Assembly (NCBI RefSeq): GCF_037026715.1
Contig: NZ_JBANCG010000003.1
Span: 496,001-560,000 of the forward strand
Source: Breoghania sp037026715
GTDB lineage: Bacteria; Pseudomonadota; Alphaproteobacteria; Rhizobiales; Stappiaceae
Length of the DNA: 64,000 nt
Direction: 5' to 3'
Positions 9,061 to 17,483 of the stretch are shown here, piece after piece (within the stretch, counting starts at the first letter, position 1; each line of letters opens with the position of its first letter). Position numbers and translations under genes: made by a program. The notes under the pieces are model-generated. The model was not told the DNA's origin. It was given only the letters and a program-made list of their open reading frames with translations, and did not search any database.

Positions 9061-10335
9061 ATGAGCGATCGCAACAAGGATCAGGATCAGGATCCGAACG
9101 GGAATGGCGCCTGGGACGACGACTATTTCCCGACCGATTTCACCCGTCGCCAGACCCTCGACATGTTCGCAGCCGGCGGGCTGATGGCTGCGCTCGGGCC
9201 GCTGATCGGGGCTATGAACTCGCCGGCCTTCGCTGCGGCGGACGATGAGGTCGTGCGTATCGGTTACTTGCCGATCACCGATGCCACCGCGCTGCTGGTG
9301 GCCCACGGCATGGGCTACTTCAAGGACGAGGGGCTGAAGGTGGAGCGGCCGACGCTGATCCGCGGCTGGTCACCGCTTGTCGAGGGTTTCGTCGCCGGCA
9401 AGTTCAACCTCGTCCACTTCCTCAAGCCCATCCCCGTGTGGATGCGCTACAACAACAAGATCCCCGTCAAGCTGATGGCCTGGGCGCACACAAACGGCTC
9501 CGGTCTCGTGGTCGGCGGAAAGACCGGCATCACCAGTTTCAGCCAGCTCGGCGGCAAGCAGGTGGCAGTGCCGTTCTGGTACTCCATGCACAACATCGTG
9601 CTGCAGTACGCGCTGCGGCAGTCGGGCGTCACGCCGGTGATCAGGTCGGCGTCGGAACCGCTCGCTCCCAACGAATGCAATCTCCAGATCCTGCCGCCGC
9701 CGGAAATGCCGGCAGCGCTCGCGGTCGGAAAGATCGACGCCTACATCGTCGCCGAGCCGTTCAACGCCATGGGCGAGCTGAAGGCCGGCGCGAAGATGCT
9801 GCGGTTTACCGGCGACATCTGGAAGAACCACCCCTGCTGCGTGATCTGCATGCATGAGCAGGTCACGACCGAAAAGAAGGAGTGGACCCAGAAGGTCATG
9901 AACGCGGTCGTGCGGGCCCAGATCTATTCCTCGAAGAACAAGGCGGAAGTCGCGCGGCTGATGTCGAAGGACGGCGAGGGCTACCTGCCGATGCCGGCCA
10001 AGGTCGTGGAATGGGCGATGACGCTCTACACCCAGGACGAGGAATACATCGAGACCGGCGCCATCAAGCACGGTGCCGAATGGGGCAACGGCCGCATTGA
10101 CTTCCAGCCCTGGCCCTATCCATCCGCCACCAGGCTCATCGTCGAGCAGATGAACGAGACCGTGGTCGGCGGCGACCGAACCTTCCTCGACGGGCTCGAC
10201 CCGCAGCATGTCGCGGACGATCTCGTCAACTACGAGTTCGTCAAGAACGCGCTCGACAAGTATCCGGAATGGAAGGACGACCCCTCCGTCAATGCGAACG
10301 ATCCGTTTGCCCGTGAGGAGGTGCTTGAGCTGTGA
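9061..10335 (+). CDS. ABC transporter substrate-binding protein, NrtA/CynA/SsuA-like, Tat-exported
   Basis: A 424-residue periplasmic binding protein. The start at 9061 leaves an N-terminus with a twin-arginine signal (TRRQTLDMF, Arg29-Arg30), a hydrophobic stretch and an A-x-A-type cleavage region near residue 60. The mature part begins VVRIGYLPITDATALLVA, and later has ENHPCC-like NHPCCVICMHE, both typical of NrtA/CynA/SsuA-type proteins. Such proteins bind small anions such as nitrate, bicarbonate, cyanate or alkanesulfonates. The stop overlaps the permease start by 4 nt. A longer start at 9007 would place 18 residues before the signal and looks wrong. Confidence 0.88.
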   Translation: MSDRNKDQDQDPNGNGAWDDDYFPTDFTRRQTLDMFAAGGLMAALGPLIGAMNSPAFAAADDEVVRIGYLPITDATALLVAHGMGYFKDEGLKVERPTLIRGWSPLVEGFVAGKFNLVHFLKPIPVWMRYNNKIPVKLMAWAHTNGSGLVVGGKTGITSFSQLGGKQVAVPFWYSMHNIVLQYALRQSGVTPVIRSASEPLAPNECNLQILPPPEMPAALAVGKIDAYIVAEPFNAMGELKAGAKMLRFTGDIWKNHPCCVICMHEQVTTEKKEWTQKVMNAVVRAQIYSSKNKAEVARLMSKDGEGYLPMPAKVVEWAMTLYTQDEEYIETGAIKHGAEWGNGRIDFQPWPYPSATRLIVEQMNETVVGGDRTFLDGLDPQHVADDLVNYEFVKNALDKYPEWKDDPSVNANDPFAREEVLEL

Positions 10336-11168
10336 GCACCGACCTCGTGGCTGACGCGTTCATGGAAGGCGAGGTGTCGGCGCAGCGCCGGGCCGGCCAG
10401 TGGAAGGCGCTCCGAAGCCTGGGCTTTGCAGGCCTCGGCATGGCGCTGCTGCTGGTTGCCTGGTGGATCGGCGGGCTTCTGGTGGAGAACGATCCCGCGC
10501 TGATGGCCTTCGCCGATTTCGCGCCGGAGCCGGCGCTGGCGCGGCTTGCCGAGATGATCGCCTCGGGCGAGGCCTGGGCGATGATGGTGCCGAGCCTTGG
10601 CCGGGTGATGCAGGGGCTGGCGCTTGCGGTTGCCACCGGGGTGCCGGTCGGCATCGCGATCGGCCGGCTGCCGGTGATGCGCGAGATCACCAACATCCCG
10701 TTCCAGTTCCTGCGCATGATCTCGCCGCTTTCCTGGATGCCGATCGCGGTGATGGCGTTTGCGACGTGGGACGGGGCGATCGTCTTCCTGATCACGATCG
10801 CGGCCGTGTGGCCGGTGCTTTTCTCTACCGCCGCAGGGCTGAAGCGGGTCGATCCGGCCTGGTTCCGGGTGGCGCGCAATCTTGGCGCCCGGCCCTGGCA
10901 CATGCTCTTCACCATCATCCTGCCGGCGATCTCGCAGGACATCCTCACCGGCATCCGCCTTGCGCTCGGCGTCGCCTGGATCGTGCTCGTGCCGGCCGAA
11001 TATCTCGGTGTCACATCCGGACTTGGCTACGCCATCAACGATGCCCGCGACACCCTGGAATACGACCGACTGGCGGCCACCGTCGTGATCATCGGCGTGA
11101 TCGGCTTTGCCCTCGATTTCGCCTGCCAGCAGGCGATTTCCCGATTGAGCTGGCACCGGGACGACTGA
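10332..11168 (+). CDS. ABC transporter permease, nitrate/sulfonate/cyanate type
   Basis: A 278-residue inner-membrane permease of the SsuC/NrtB/CynB class with about six hydrophobic segments. The EAA loop that contacts the ATPase is visible as RVARNLGARPWHMLF...LPAISQDILTGIRLALG. The start is GTG at 10332, overlapping the binding-protein stop (GTGA), which couples translation. It completes a three-part importer with the two preceding genes. Confidence 0.9.
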   Translation: MSTDLVADAFMEGEVSAQRRAGQWKALRSLGFAGLGMALLLVAWWIGGLLVENDPALMAFADFAPEPALARLAEMIASGEAWAMMVPSLGRVMQGLALAVATGVPVGIAIGRLPVMREITNIPFQFLRMISPLSWMPIAVMAFATWDGAIVFLITIAAVWPVLFSTAAGLKRVDPAWFRVARNLGARPWHMLFTIILPAISQDILTGIRLALGVAWIVLVPAEYLGVTSGLGYAINDARDTLEYDRLAATVVIIGVIGFALDFACQQAISRLSWHRDD

Positions 11169-11214
11169 TCCCTGGCCTGCTTGATGTCCAACGCACTCAA
11201 TCAAGGAGAGTGAA

Positions 11215-11754
11215 ATGTCCAGTCAACCTGCAACGGCCCTCACGGGTTGCCTTGCCCCGATCGACAAGGGCGGGCTCAACGACCTGATCGAGAAGGGCAA
11301 GGCCGATCCCAAGGCCGTCAAGACGCTCAAGTGCAAGACGGTCGCCGAAGGGCGTTTCCGCCACGCCAACTACATCCGCGATCTCGATCCCTACATCGTC
11401 GACGAGCCGCCGGGACTGCTTGGCGACGACACCGCGCCGAACCCGTCGGAAGCCTCGCTCGCCGCACTCGGCTCGTGCATCGCGGTCGGCCTGCACGCCA
11501 ATGCGATCCATCGCGGCATCACCATCAACTCGCTGGAACTGGAGCTTGAGGGCGACCTCAACATCACGGCCGTGTGGGGCACGGGCGATGTCAGCGAAAA
11601 GCCGGTCGGGTTCACCGACGTGCGCATCATCGTCCACATGGACGCGGATGCGCCGCAGGAGACGATCGACGAGTTGATCGCCCACGTCACGCAGTGGTCG
11701 CCGGTGTTCAACACCTTCTCGCGTCCCGTGAACATGGTCGCCCAGTCCGCCTGA
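11215..11754 (+). CDS. OsmC-family protein with a single conserved cysteine
   Basis: A 179-residue OsmC/Ohr-fold protein. The first active-site Cys is present (Cys88 in LAALGSCIAVG). The second Cys expected in a C-P-V motif is Ser162 (WSPVFNT), so the usual two-Cys peroxidase cycle is not possible as drawn. Cys12 and Cys40 near the N-terminus could substitute or bind sulfur. It lies 46 nt after the permease with a clear AAGGAGAG ribosome site, inside the putative cyanate cluster beside a rhodanese. A role in handling persulfide or another reactive thiol species is inference only. Confidence 0.85.
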   Translation: MSSQPATALTGCLAPIDKGGLNDLIEKGKADPKAVKTLKCKTVAEGRFRHANYIRDLDPYIVDEPPGLLGDDTAPNPSEASLAALGSCIAVGLHANAIHRGITINSLELELEGDLNITAVWGTGDVSEKPVGFTDVRIIVHMDADAPQETIDELIAHVTQWSPVFNTFSRPVNMVAQSA

Positions 11755-11854
11755 TCCTGCAGCCTGATCCGGCAGCCTGAACGCCTGTGGCCCCAGCTGC
11801 GGGAGAGGAGGCGGGTCCTCTCCCGCGGATTCCATCAACAAGGAAAACGAGACC

Positions 11855-13003
11855 ATGACGATTGAGACGAAGACCCGGACGCCGGAAGCGGCGGCAGATG
11901 CACTCCAAGGTCCCGCCGCCGTGCCCAGTGCCATGATCGACGAAGTCGCGCGGATTTCGCGAACCGACCTGGCGCCGATTGTTCACGACATCGATCTCGA
12001 CGGCGTCTACCCGGAAGCCGTGATGCGCGACTTCGGCAAGGCCGGTGCCTATGCCCACCACGCCCCGATGAACGGTAACGGATCGTACGACCTTGAGACC
12101 GCCATCAGGGCCATGTCTGCGGTGAGCGAGCATTGCCTCTCCACCGGTTTTTGCGTGTGGTGCCAGGACGCGCTCGCCTGGTATGTGGCCAACAGCGAGA
12201 ACGAGACGCTGAAGGCGACACTCGGCCCGAAGCTGTTGACCGGCGCCGCTCTCGGCGGCACCGGGCTTTCCAATCCGATGAAGACGCTGTTCGGGATCGA
12301 GAAGCTTCGCCTGAGGGCTGAGCGGGTCGAGGGCGGCTATGTCGTCACCGGTATCCTGCCGTGGGTCTCAAACCTCGGCGAGGACCATTATTTCGGCGTG
12401 ATCTTCTCATTGCCCGACGGGCGCATGGTAATGGCGGTTGCCGATTGTGCGGCCGATGGCGTGAAGATCGTAGCTTCCGACGAATTCGTCGCGCTCGACG
12501 GCACGCGCACCTTCGCGGTGCAGTTCCGCAAAGCCTTCATTCCCGACGAGATGATACTGGCCGACCCCATCGACGATTACGTCCCGCGCATTCGCGCCGG
12601 CTTCATCCTGCTGCAGGCGGGCATGGCCTTCGGTCTCATCCGCAACTGCATCGACCTGATGGAGCAGTCCGGCCAGTCGCTTTCGCATGTGAACTGTCAT
12701 CTGCCGGATCAGCCGGGCGATTTCCGCCAGCAGCTCGCCGCCTTCGAAGACGAGGTCTACGCGCTTTGCAAGACGCCGTTCGACACGTCGGAGGACTATT
12801 TCGTCCGTGTGATAAAGGCGCGGCTTGCCGCCGGCGAGGCGACGGTGGCCGCCGCCCACAACGCCATGCTCCATTGCGGCGCGCGCGGCTACGTCAAGCG
12901 CGGCACGGCGCAGCGGCGCCTGCGCGAGGCCTATTTCGTGGCGATCGTCACGCCCGCCACCAAACAGCTCAGAAAGATGCTCGCTGATTTCGGCGCTGCC
13001 TGA
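11855..13003 (+). CDS. acyl-CoA-dehydrogenase-fold flavoprotein, probably not a classical dehydrogenase
   Basis: A 382-residue protein with the three-part acyl-CoA dehydrogenase fold: an N-terminal helical domain, a beta domain containing GGTGLSNPMK and GYVVTGILPWVSNLG (FAD contacts), and a C-terminal four-helix bundle. The C-terminal YEGT-type segment that often supplies the catalytic Glu reads IVTPATKQLRK. The active-site base is therefore absent there, as in flavin-dependent monooxygenases of the DszC/SfnC type. A redox role on a small sulfur or nitrogen compound is more likely than fatty acyl-CoA oxidation. Flavin might be supplied by the reductase encoded at 14028. The true substrate is unknown. 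Confidence 0.75.
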   Translation: MTIETKTRTPEAAADALQGPAAVPSAMIDEVARISRTDLAPIVHDIDLDGVYPEAVMRDFGKAGAYAHHAPMNGNGSYDLETAIRAMSAVSEHCLSTGFCVWCQDALAWYVANSENETLKATLGPKLLTGAALGGTGLSNPMKTLFGIEKLRLRAERVEGGYVVTGILPWVSNLGEDHYFGVIFSLPDGRMVMAVADCAADGVKIVASDEFVALDGTRTFAVQFRKAFIPDEMILADPIDDYVPRIRAGFILLQAGMAFGLIRNCIDLMEQSGQSLSHVNCHLPDQPGDFRQQLAAFEDEVYALCKTPFDTSEDYFVRVIKARLAAGEATVAAAHNAMLHCGARGYVKRGTAQRRLREAYFVAIVTPATKQLRKMLADFGAA

Positions 13004-13095
13004 TCCGTTCCGGCGTGGCCTGACCGGGCGCGACGAACGACGCCGGCAGACCTCGCCGTTTTGCCAGAGGGACCAGACATGAAAAGGAGTGCAGC

Positions 13096-13950
13096 ATGAC
13101 GGACAAGAGCCTGTTGTCGCCTGAAGAGCTTGCCGAACTGATGAAGAGCGAGCCCTGCGTGCTCATCGATACGCGCAATCCGGAGTCCTATGCGGCCGGG
13201 CATATTCCCGGCGCCGTCGACATGCACGACATCTTCACCTACCTCGCGACCTCCTCGGCCGATGGCATCGCGGAGTTGCGTCACAAGTTCGCCGAGGAAT
13301 TCGGCGCGGCCGGGCTCTCGGGAGAGGAGACGGCCGTCATCTACGAGCAGTCGATGGCAACCGGCTTCGGCCAGTCCTGCCGCGGCTATTTTCTGCTGCA
13401 GTATCTTGGCTATCCGAAGGTGAAGGTGCTGCACGGCGGCTATCAGGCGTGGGAGGCGGCGGGCCTGCCGGTCTCCACCGAGGTGGTGAAGCCCGTGCCC
13501 AGGACCTTCCCGGTATCGCAAGCGGGCGCGGATCTGATGCTCGACGTTGCGGACATGATGGCGGCGATCGGGACGGACGACATCGTCAAGCTCGACGTGC
13601 GCGACATCGACGAGTGGATTGCCGACAGCTCCTCGCCCTACGGCAAGGATTTCTGCCCGCGCAAGGGCCGTATTCCGGGCGCTAAGTGGATCGAGTGGTA
13701 TCGGATGATGAAGCCGACGCCGACCGGGCCGATGATCAAGAGCAAGAACGAGATCCTGGCCGAATGCGCGACCGTCGGCATCACGCCGGAAACGCCCGTC
13801 TATCTCTACTGCTTCAAGGGTGCGCGGGCTTCCAACACCTATCTGGCGCTGAAAGAGGCGGGCGTGAAGGACGTGAAGATCTATTTCGGCTCGTGGAATG
13901 AATGGTCCCGCGACCCGGCGCTGCCGATCGAGGAAGGGCTGCCGTTCTAG
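13096..13950 (+). CDS. two-domain rhodanese-like sulfurtransferase
   Basis: A 284-residue tandem rhodanese. The N-terminal domain (about 10-130) has the CH2A motif (LIDTRNPESYAAGHIPGA) but no Cys at its active loop (around EQSMATG). The C-terminal domain (about 145-284) carries the active loop YCFKGAR with Cys239, so only the second half should be catalytic, as in thiosulfate:cyanide sulfurtransferases. There is no signal peptide, so it is cytoplasmic. It could move sulfane sulfur to or from cyanide, sulfite or a thiol. It lies two genes upstream of cyanase, which makes thiocyanate or cyanide chemistry attractive. GAAAAGGAG precedes the start. Confidence 0.9.
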   Translation: MTDKSLLSPEELAELMKSEPCVLIDTRNPESYAAGHIPGAVDMHDIFTYLATSSADGIAELRHKFAEEFGAAGLSGEETAVIYEQSMATGFGQSCRGYFLLQYLGYPKVKVLHGGYQAWEAAGLPVSTEVVKPVPRTFPVSQAGADLMLDVADMMAAIGTDDIVKLDVRDIDEWIADSSSPYGKDFCPRKGRIPGAKWIEWYRMMKPTPTGPMIKSKNEILAECATVGITPETPVYLYCFKGARASNTYLALKEAGVKDVKIYFGSWNEWSRDPALPIEEGLPF

Positions 13951-14027
13951 AGCGGCGAACGGTATCCCCATCGACCATCCGGCCGGGACGGTTCCGCCCC
14001 GGCCGCCAATGACAAAAGGGCAGGACA

Positions 14028-15227
14028 ATGAGCGATCCGATCATCATCGTTGGTGCCGGTCAGGCCGGGCTGAAGGCGGCGGAAACGTTGCGCCAGAAGG
14101 GCTATGAGGGTGGCCTGATCCTGATCGGTGACGAGCCGTTTTTCCCCTACCAGCGTCCGCCGCTTTCCAAGGCCTATCTCAAGGGCGAGATGGACGAGGA
14201 CCGGCTGTTCCTGCGCCCGCCGGCCTGGTTTGAGAGCACGTCCGTCGACTTGCGCAAGGGCACGCGCGTCGCCTCTCTCGAGGCCGAGGCTCACACCGTG
14301 ACGCTGGAGAGCGGCGAAGAGCTTTCCTATTCGAAGCTGCTGATCGCGACCGGTACCCGGGCGCGCAAGCTGCCGATCGAGGGGGCGCATCTTCCTGGCG
14401 TCTTTACCCTGCGCACCATGGCCGATATCGCGCCGATCCGGGCGTCTCTCGAGGCGGTCGACGAGGTCGCCATCGTCGGCGGGGGGTACATCGGCATGGA
14501 ATTCGCGGCCGTCGCCGCCGGGTTAGGCAAGACCGTGACCGTCATCGAGGCATGCGACCGCATTCTGGAGCGCTCGGTGGCACCGGAAACCTCCGAATTC
14601 CTTCAGGATCTCCACCTCTCCCATGGCGTTCGGATCAAGCTGGGGACGGGCGTGGCCCGCATCGACGGCGAGGGGGCCGTTTCGGGTGTCGTGCTTGCCT
14701 CTGGCGAGACCGTTCCCGCCGGGCTGGTGCTGATCGCGGTTGGGGCGGAACCCGTCACCGAACTGGCGGGGGCCGCCGGGCTGAGGGTCGAGGGAGGCAT
14801 CGTGGTGGATGAGGCTTGCCGCACGTCGGCGCCCGATATTCACGCCGCCGGCGACTGCACCGTTTTCCCCTCCGCCCGCTATGGCCGCATGATCCGTCTG
14901 GAAAGTGTGCAGAACGCCTGCGACCAGGCGAGGGCCGCCGCTGCGGCAATGCTGGGTGAGGACGTTTCCTACGATCCGGTGCTGTGGTTCTGGTCCGATC
15001 AGTACGACGTCAAGCTGCAGATTGCGGGGCTTTCGCAGGGCTACGACCGCACCGAGATCGACGGATCGCCTGAAGAAGCCAGCTTCGCGCTTTCCTATTT
15101 CGCCGGCGACCGGCTGCTGGCCGTCGATACGGTCAATGCGCCCCGCCAGCACATGATGGCCCGGAAGATGCTTGCCGAAAGCGACAGCGAGACCACCCCG
15201 AAACCCGCACGCCAGGCCGTTGCCTGA
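14028..15227 (+). CDS. FAD-dependent ferredoxin reductase-type oxidoreductase
   Basis: A 399-residue pyridine-nucleotide-disulfide-fold flavoprotein of the putidaredoxin/rubredoxin reductase class. The FAD-binding IVGAGQAGLKAAETLR lies at the N-terminus, the NAD(P)H-binding VAIVGGGYIGME near residue 147, and the second FAD motif DIHAAGDC near 280. The C-terminal reductase domain holds the typical WFWSDQYDVKLQIAGL. Such enzymes pass electrons from NADH to a ferredoxin feeding an oxygenase. No ferredoxin gene is in the cluster, so the partner is elsewhere or the enzyme reduces free flavin for the 11855 protein. Confidence 0.9.
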   Translation: MSDPIIIVGAGQAGLKAAETLRQKGYEGGLILIGDEPFFPYQRPPLSKAYLKGEMDEDRLFLRPPAWFESTSVDLRKGTRVASLEAEAHTVTLESGEELSYSKLLIATGTRARKLPIEGAHLPGVFTLRTMADIAPIRASLEAVDEVAIVGGGYIGMEFAAVAAGLGKTVTVIEACDRILERSVAPETSEFLQDLHLSHGVRIKLGTGVARIDGEGAVSGVVLASGETVPAGLVLIAVGAEPVTELAGAAGLRVEGGIVVDEACRTSAPDIHAAGDCTVFPSARYGRMIRLESVQNACDQARAAAAAMLGEDVSYDPVLWFWSDQYDVKLQIAGLSQGYDRTEIDGSPEEASFALSYFAGDRLLAVDTVNAPRQHMMARKMLAESDSETTPKPARQAVA

Positions 15228-15260
15228 CGCGACCGTTTATCTTGAAGAGGAGAACAAACC

Positions 15261-15764
15261 ATGTCGAACGTGACCAGTCTGAATGCCGCCGATGCCGCTC
15301 CCGCTCCGCTGATGTCGAAGCTGGAAATGACCGAACTGGTCATGGCCGCGAAGTTCGCCAAGGGGCTTTCCTGGAAGGAGATTTCCGAAGCCGCCGGCAT
15401 GTCGGACGTCTTCGTCGTCTCCGCCTGTCTCGGCCAGAACACGCTGCCGAAGGAAGCGGCGGCCAAGGTTGCGGCCGTTCTCGGGCTCGGCAACCGCACG
15501 AAGGACGTGGAGATCGCCCTGCAGCTTCCGCCCAAGAAGGGCCAGGGGGCGGAGACTGTTTCCAAGGACCCGCTGATCTACCGCTTCTTCGAGATCACCT
15601 ATGTCTATGGCGACACGATCAAGGAGCTGATCCACGAGGAATTCGGCGACGGCATCATGAGCGCCATCGACTTCGACCTGAAGGTGGAACGGGTGGCCAA
15701 CCCAAAGGGCGACCGCGTGCAGGTCACCATGTCCGGCAAGTTCCTGCCCTACAATCAGTGGTGA
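15261..15764 (+). CDS. cynS: cyanate hydratase (cyanase)
   Basis: Cyanase catalyses the bicarbonate-dependent breakdown of cyanate to ammonia and CO2. The protein has an N-terminal helical domain and the strongly conserved C-terminal core. The catalytic triad is complete: Arg108 and Glu111 in YRFFEITYVYGDT, and Ser134 in GIMSAIDFDLKV. At 167 residues it is slightly longer than the 156-residue E. coli enzyme owing to a short N-terminal tail. The ribosome site GAGGAG is clear. It is the last gene of the cluster and the firmest clue to its chemistry. Confidence 0.96.
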   Translation: MSNVTSLNAADAAPAPLMSKLEMTELVMAAKFAKGLSWKEISEAAGMSDVFVVSACLGQNTLPKEAAAKVAAVLGLGNRTKDVEIALQLPPKKGQGAETVSKDPLIYRFFEITYVYGDTIKELIHEEFGDGIMSAIDFDLKVERVANPKGDRVQVTMSGKFLPYNQW

Positions 15765-15807
15765 GGGGCGGGGCCCTCTCAGATGGGGGCCCTTGCCGAT
15801 CTTAGGC

Positions 15808-16503
15808 TCAATCCCGCGTCAAGGCGGCGACCGCGATCAGGTGGCCCTCGGCCATCGCCCAGCGGCCGGCGATCGTTCGCCGGCCGGCGAGCGCCGGGTG
15901 GTCGGGATCGGTGAGGCTGACGACAAAGCCCTTGGCATCGCCGAGAACGACGCGGGCGTCGGGGAAATCGAGGAACTGCCGGGTGGCCGGATAGTAGGCC
16001 TTGTAAAAGGCCTCCTTGATCACGAAGACCAGCTTCGCCGCATCCTTGATGCCCGGAGCCTCAAGCGCCCGTTCTTCCGGCCGGCAGATCGCCTCTGCGA
16101 GACCGGACGCGAGAGGGGTTGCGGGCTCAATGTCTATGCCCAGGCCGACGAAATCGTCCGTCCTTGCGCATATCGCGGCGGCGAAGTGATCGGAATGACT
16201 GATCGAGCCGACGGTGCCCTCCGGCCACAGGGGCCGGCGGTCGGCTGCCGCCGGGATCGCTACGGCCTCGATGCCGAGCTTCCGCAGGGCAGAGCGTGCG
16301 CAGGTGCGTCCGGCGCGAAAGCCCATGCGACGGGCCTCGACCGCCTGAGCGATTTCGGCATCCTCGTTGCCGATGAGGGGGCCTTGCCGCTCACTGAGAG
16401 GGCCGCAATCGAACCGGGCGCCCTGCGGCAGACACGCGGCAATCGCTGTAGCGAGACTGCGTCCGGCCATCGCCTCGCTAGACACGTCCTCCTGCACCGG
16501 CAT
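15808..16503 (-). CDS. 4'-phosphopantetheinyl transferase, EntD-like
   Basis: A 231-residue Sfp/EntD-class transferase that moves phosphopantetheine from CoA to a carrier-protein Ser. The expected motifs are GTVGSISHSD (CoA contact), VGLGIDIEPA (Mg-binding Asp/Glu) and VFVIKEAFYKAYYP (catalytic Glu/Lys). It begins 3 nt after the egtD stop codon and is therefore the third gene of the egtB-egtD operon. An internal ATG at 16470 with GAGG upstream is an alternative start. No carrier protein or NRPS gene is in the window, so the target is unknown. Confidence 0.88.
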   Translation of the reverse strand: MPVQEDVSSEAMAGRSLATAIAACLPQGARFDCGPLSERQGPLIGNEDAEIAQAVEARRMGFRAGRTCARSALRKLGIEAVAIPAAADRRPLWPEGTVGSISHSDHFAAAICARTDDFVGLGIDIEPATPLASGLAEAICRPEERALEAPGIKDAAKLVFVIKEAFYKAYYPATRQFLDFPDARVVLGDAKGFVVSLTDPDHPALAGRRTIAGRWAMAEGHLIAVAALTRD

Positions 16504-16506
16504 GGC

Positions 16507-17475
16507 TCAGTCCGCGCTCATCAGGATGATCGCGAAGGGATAGGGATCGCTCACCCAGCTTTTCTCGATCCGCCAGCCGGCCTTTGCGGCAAGGGCCGCG
16601 ATGGCATCGTAGCTGTATTTGTGGGAATTCTCGGTGTGGATGGTCTCGCCTTTTGCAAAGGTGATCTCCCGACCGCCCAGATGCGCGGTCTGATCGGCTT
16701 TCGAGACCAGATGCATCTCGATGCGGCCCTGGGCCTCGTTCCACACCGCGCGATGGGAGAAGGCGTCGAGGTCGAAGTCGGCGCCAAGCTCCCGGTTGAG
16801 CCGTGCGAGCAGGTTGAGGTTGAAGGCCGCAGTGACGCCCTGCGCGTCGTCATAGGCGGGCACCATCACTTCCGGATCCTTGGCGAGATCGACGCCGAGG
16901 ATGAAGCGGGCTCCGGCGCCAAGCGTCTCCCGCGCCGATTTCAGGAAGCCGACGGCGGCCTCGGGCTGGAAATTGCCGATGGTCGAGCCGGGAAAGAAGC
17001 CGACATGGGGGCGTCCGTCCGCAGCGGCGGGCAGGCTGTGTGGCGCGGTGAAATCGGCCACGAGCGGCGCGACCTGGAGTGCGGGAAAGTCGGCGCGCAA
17101 GGCTTCGGCCGCCTCATCGAGCGCGGTCTGGGAGATGTCGATCGGGACATAAACCTCGATATGCGGTGTGGCATCGAGCAGGGTGCGCGTCTTGGTGCTG
17201 GCGCCGGAGCCGAACTCTACCAGCACCGCATGGCGCGCGACCGCCTCGGCCAGGTCGTGCGAGATGGCCTGAAGCAGAGCCGTTTCCGTGCGGGTGGGAT
17301 AGTATTCCGGCAGTTCGCAGATTTCCTCGAAGAGCCGGGATCCTTCCGCATCGTAGAGATATTTGGTCGGCAGGGTCTTGCGCGGCGCCGTGAGGCCGGC
17401 GAGTGCGTCGCGAAGGAAGTCGTCGGTGGAGGGAAGTTCCCCTTCCTCCAGCTCGAGCACGGACGTTTCTGACAT
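16507..17475 (-). CDS. egtD: L-histidine N-alpha-methyltransferase (ergothioneine biosynthesis)
   Basis: EgtD trimethylates the alpha-amino group of histidine with three SAM to give hercynine. The 322-residue protein starts MSETSVLELEEGEL and has the family's YDAEGSRLFEEICELPEYYPTRTE-type N-terminal region, a SAM site (VEFGSGASTKT) and GFFPGSTIGNF. The start at 17475 was chosen because similarity to the family begins there, although the frame stays open upstream. It follows egtB by 8 nt and precedes the phosphopantetheinyl transferase by 3 nt. Confidence 0.93.
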   Translation of the reverse strand: MSETSVLELEEGELPSTDDFLRDALAGLTAPRKTLPTKYLYDAEGSRLFEEICELPEYYPTRTETALLQAISHDLAEAVARHAVLVEFGSGASTKTRTLLDATPHIEVYVPIDISQTALDEAAEALRADFPALQVAPLVADFTAPHSLPAAADGRPHVGFFPGSTIGNFQPEAAVGFLKSARETLGAGARFILGVDLAKDPEVMVPAYDDAQGVTAAFNLNLLARLNRELGADFDLDAFSHRAVWNEAQGRIEMHLVSKADQTAHLGGREITFAKGETIHTENSHKYSYDAIAALAAKAGWRIEKSWVSDPYPFAIILMSAD

Positions 17476-17483
17476 GGCGGGGC

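Noticed and set aside
15771..15792. GGGCCC repeats after cynS as a terminator
   Set aside because: Only 6 bp pair and no T-tract follows on either strand.
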